Below are positions 28,650 to 30,937 of a stretch of DNA of 30,937 nucleotides, piece by piece. A model generated the notes under the pieces. That model had not been told where the DNA came from, ran no database searches, and worked only from the letters and a program-made list of their open reading frames with translations. The position numbers were made by a program, and so were the translations under genes. The stretch spans positions 1 to 30,937 of the forward strand of contig JADRCO010000559.1 in the NCBI GenBank assembly GCA_021464525.1. The letters are read 5' to 3'. The DNA is from Rhizophagus sp. LPA8_4_AMF (lineage: Eukaryota; Glomeromycota; Glomeromycetes; Glomerales; Glomeraceae). How positions within the stretch are numbered: position 1 is the first letter of the stretch; each line of letters opens with the position of its first letter.

Positions 28650-29060
28650 TAAATACCAAATATTAGAAGCTAGGCTTCGCTTGAATCACTATTTGCTAAT
28701 TTAAAATGTATGTATCACAGTCTGTAAATTCTCCATAATTTTATGTAGCACGTATCCGTCAAAATATAAAGAACTTTGGTTGTCATCGCCAATGTCAGAA
28801 ACATGAATTTGAAATTTATTATATACTGTAGTAACAGAAAATTCTTATGTAGTAATTCTTGAATCAGATAATCTCAATCGTCTACAAGCAAATACTCACA
28901 AAATTGATAGATTAAAAATATTAATTAATTTAACTAGTAATTGTTCTTATCGAGAATTGCTTAATCTATCTGGCCTTTAGATCTCTTATATTTCATCAAA
29001 TGCGAATTTTAGTATGATTAAAAACAGTGCGCGCGAATAATTACGTATTACCAATCCAGA
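28650..29060 (+). pseudogene. Decayed 5'-truncated F-box/LRR relic R5
   Basis: TTAGAAGCTAGGCTTCGCTT at about 28664 corresponds to the EARLRFES codons. ATGTAGCACGTATCCGTC follows as in R1 and R3. TCGAGAATTGCTTAATCTAT and CTTATATTTCATCAAATGCG repeat the relic-specific motifs. Frames are broken throughout. It holds the same place relative to gene 5 as R3 does to gene 3. Confidence 0.65.
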
Positions 29061-29099
29061 TTTAAATTTAAATTTAATTATTACATGAATATGAAAAAA

Positions 29100-29275
29100 C
29101 AATTAAATTAAAATCCTTAGATCTATTCTTTTATAATTGGAAAATAGAAATCTCATGCGTTTACAATTTTGTTCTTACAATAAGTTAAAGGTAGAAGGAT
29201 ATAAAGTGATTGGAAAAATTAAAACGTTTGACTATTAAAACGGGAGGACGTGTTCTTGAAGATTTTTGAATAGAT
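29100..29275 (+). pseudogene. Possible further F-box/LRR scrap
   Basis: LKSLDLFFYNWKIEISC and, after breaks, LEKLKRLTIKTGGRVLEDF are leucine-rich and LRR-like, but they do not align closely with the local genes. They may belong to the same distant lineage as the relic at 29855. Short and uncertain. Confidence 0.3.
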
Positions 29276-29850
29276 TTAGTTTACATACTACTGTTCGAAT
29301 TCTTTATTAATAAAACTTTTAATTTATTACATTATATACATTTACAAATAATGACAAACAAGTTATACTTTAGGTAAATGATATTATTAAATACTTAATA
29401 TAATTTTGGTTAACATAATGAAACGTCACAAAATGTAATTTAACTGCGCTAAAATGTTGACCGTCTTGTACTCTAAATGTGTATATCTGTCTGTAACTTA
29501 CACCTTAACATTTTGCGCTTTTTTTTTCTATTTTATTAAAAATGTTCAAGTTATCCTACAGCAAAATAGGATCATGCTTTTTCCATCATACTGAAATTTT
29601 ATTATTAAGCTATAAATAAACTACAATTGCATAATTATTGTTATTTTTTCAGATACTAAATAACATGTAAAAGGTAAAAGGGCACGTCACGTTATACCGG
29701 AAATAGTCATAAGCATGATCATGGATAACACAGTTATGTGATAGGGGTATTAAAATATCATCCGAACTGCTTCGCATATTCTAACCCTCTATCAAATAAC
29801 TAATACGTATCCTTTATTTAATATCAAAAGGAATACAATATAATAAAAAA
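29276..29850. other. Spacer with an inverted repeat
   Basis: GCGCTAAAATGTT at about 29446 and AACATTTTGCGC at about 29507 form an imperfect 12-bp stem with a loop of about 50 bases. Nothing else could be named. Confidence 0.4.
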
Positions 29851-29854
29851 AACA

Positions 29855-30320
29855 CTTTTATCGCTTCTATTAGTTAATAATATTTTGTGTGAAATTATTG
29901 TTCCAACATCATTATAGGAAAATCCTGCTTGAAATTCCTTAAAGCACTTATGCTAGTAATAAGTTAAATTTTAAGAAATAAATTAAAGAAATTGAATTTT
30001 CAACTTGTAATATAAAAAGACCTTTTTAATTAGTAGGCATTTGGATTTAAATAATTTAAATAAAATTGATAGAACAATTAATCCTAGATGAATTTAAAAA
30101 TATACATTCTTTTTATTAATGAAAAATAAAAAATTTACACATCTTTACATATCTCAATTGTTTGGAATCCAAATAATCTTATTCCTGATTTAGAAAGTTG
30201 CTTTTCAGATATTAAATACCTTAGATGTAATACTTGTATAAGTTATAATTTAGATTGGTTAACAGAAGTATGCGAAATTAATTAATGAATTAGAATTTAT
30301 TGTTGGTATGTAAAAAAATA
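29855..30320 (+). pseudogene. Relic of a different F-box lineage
   Basis: The codons give SLLVNNILCEIIVPTSL, a stop, then ENPAWNSLKALM, which fits the F-box pattern LVNRxWCExxVPxLWxNPW. Some 250 bp later LESCFSDIKYLRCNTCISYN and LDWLTEVCEIN give the LRR part of a family member that differs from the five local genes. Unlike relics R1-R5 it keeps part of the F-box. Indels and stops show that it is dead. Confidence 0.55.
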
Positions 30321-30751
30321 ATTACAGTATTGATAGATTAATCAAATTTCCTAAAAAACTTGGTTTATATTTGTTATATAATACAACTATAATAACTTTT
30401 TTTTATGATTATCCGATCATTTTACAAAATTCTCGTTTAAGCATGCTACTACAGTATGGCCAAAACTTAGATTTCAGAATAAAAAAAAAAACAAAAAAAA
30501 TATTATTCGAATGATTTATTTAAATGTTCGATCCACATTTATTAAATTAAATTGAATTATGACAATAACAAAAACATTCACATCGATAAATTTTTGAAAT
30601 CTCAAGGAAACTAGTAGGAAACTTTTGTTTCTGGAAACAGAATCAATTATGTATTAACCTTAAACATACATAATTTATTAATTTTAACATAAGCTTACAT
30701 TATAAGGCAATTAAGCTACAAATTATACTATAGCTTATAAATGATTAGTAC
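30321..30751. other. Spacer and 3' flank of the minus-strand gene
   Basis: A+T-rich, with no feature I can support other than being the likely 3' untranslated region of the gene ending at 30752. Confidence 0.3.
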
Positions 30752-30937
30752 TTAATTCACTAAATCATCACCCTTACTTTCATCATCGTCAATATCTAAA
30801 TATCAGCAATATAAATATTATTAAAATATTTAAAATACAAAGTATATAAATGTTAAATTAACTTTAAAGTACCTCTTAATTGTATTGAATTAGACACTTC
30901 CAAGTCGATTAATTGAGAGTCACAAACTATTGAAACA
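30752..30937 (-). CDS. C-terminal two exons of a minus-strand gene (partial)
   Basis: Reading leftward from the window edge, VSIVCDSQLIDLEVSNSIQL followed by R ends at a donor GT (30871-30872). A 77-bp intron (30796-30872) ends in ATATTTAG, and the last exon reads DIDDDESKGDDLVN followed by a TAA at 30752-30754. The codon split across the junction is completed in frame. The acidic tail resembles the disordered C-termini of many proteins of these fungi, including kinases, but the family cannot be assigned from so little. The 5' part lies beyond the window. Confidence 0.55.

Noticed and set aside
1..30937. tRNA genes
   Set aside because: No segment with a convincing acceptor stem plus GGTTCGAAT-type T-loop was seen by eye; a covariance search would be decisive.

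Overview
The window looks like nuclear DNA of an arbuscular mycorrhizal fungus (Glomeromycotina), most likely Rhizophagus or a close relative. The reasons are its very high A+T content, a tandem family of F-box/leucine-rich-repeat proteins, a tyrosine-kinase-like protein kinase gene with tiny GT-AG introns, and many decayed mobile elements. The species call rests on family knowledge, not on a search.

Layout. Five members of one F-box family lie on the plus strand: a 3' end at 1-270 and four full-length single-exon genes at 2703-4127, 10771-12246, 13749-15269 and 26802-28280. Each full-length gene has a related upstream block with a CGG-N9-CCG-like palindrome, and flanking DNA shared with its siblings. 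Between the genes lie relics of the same superfamily that all appear to lack the F-box end (about 597-1750, 4420-4620, 12650-13470, 25832-26450, 28650-29060), plus C-terminal-only fragments at 6436-6955. The array therefore seems to have grown by duplicating a block of promoter, gene, 3' flank and relic.

The central part (15.3-25.8 kb) interrupts the array. It holds a SAM-like domain relic, a 385-bp inverted-repeat element, an unidentified minus-strand decayed reading frame, a retroviral-type integrase with an internal stop, a four-exon protein kinase gene with a one-base homopolymer discrepancy, minisatellites and a Tc1/mariner-like transposase scrap. Between 7.4 and 9.5 kb is a 2.08-kb non-coding element with CCCTATAAAAAA terminal repeats and a 3-bp target duplication, carrying a nested smaller element and tandem repeats. 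A second, 235-bp element with the same ends and its own 3-bp duplication sits in the first relic. The right edge has a relic of a more distant F-box lineage and the last two exons of a minus-strand gene.

Functional picture. F-box proteins of this type are expected to be substrate receptors of SCF ubiquitin ligases. The kinase belongs to the greatly expanded fungal TKL-like group. Nothing suggests that the kinase and the F-box genes act in one pathway; their proximity is probably a product of repeat-driven genome growth.
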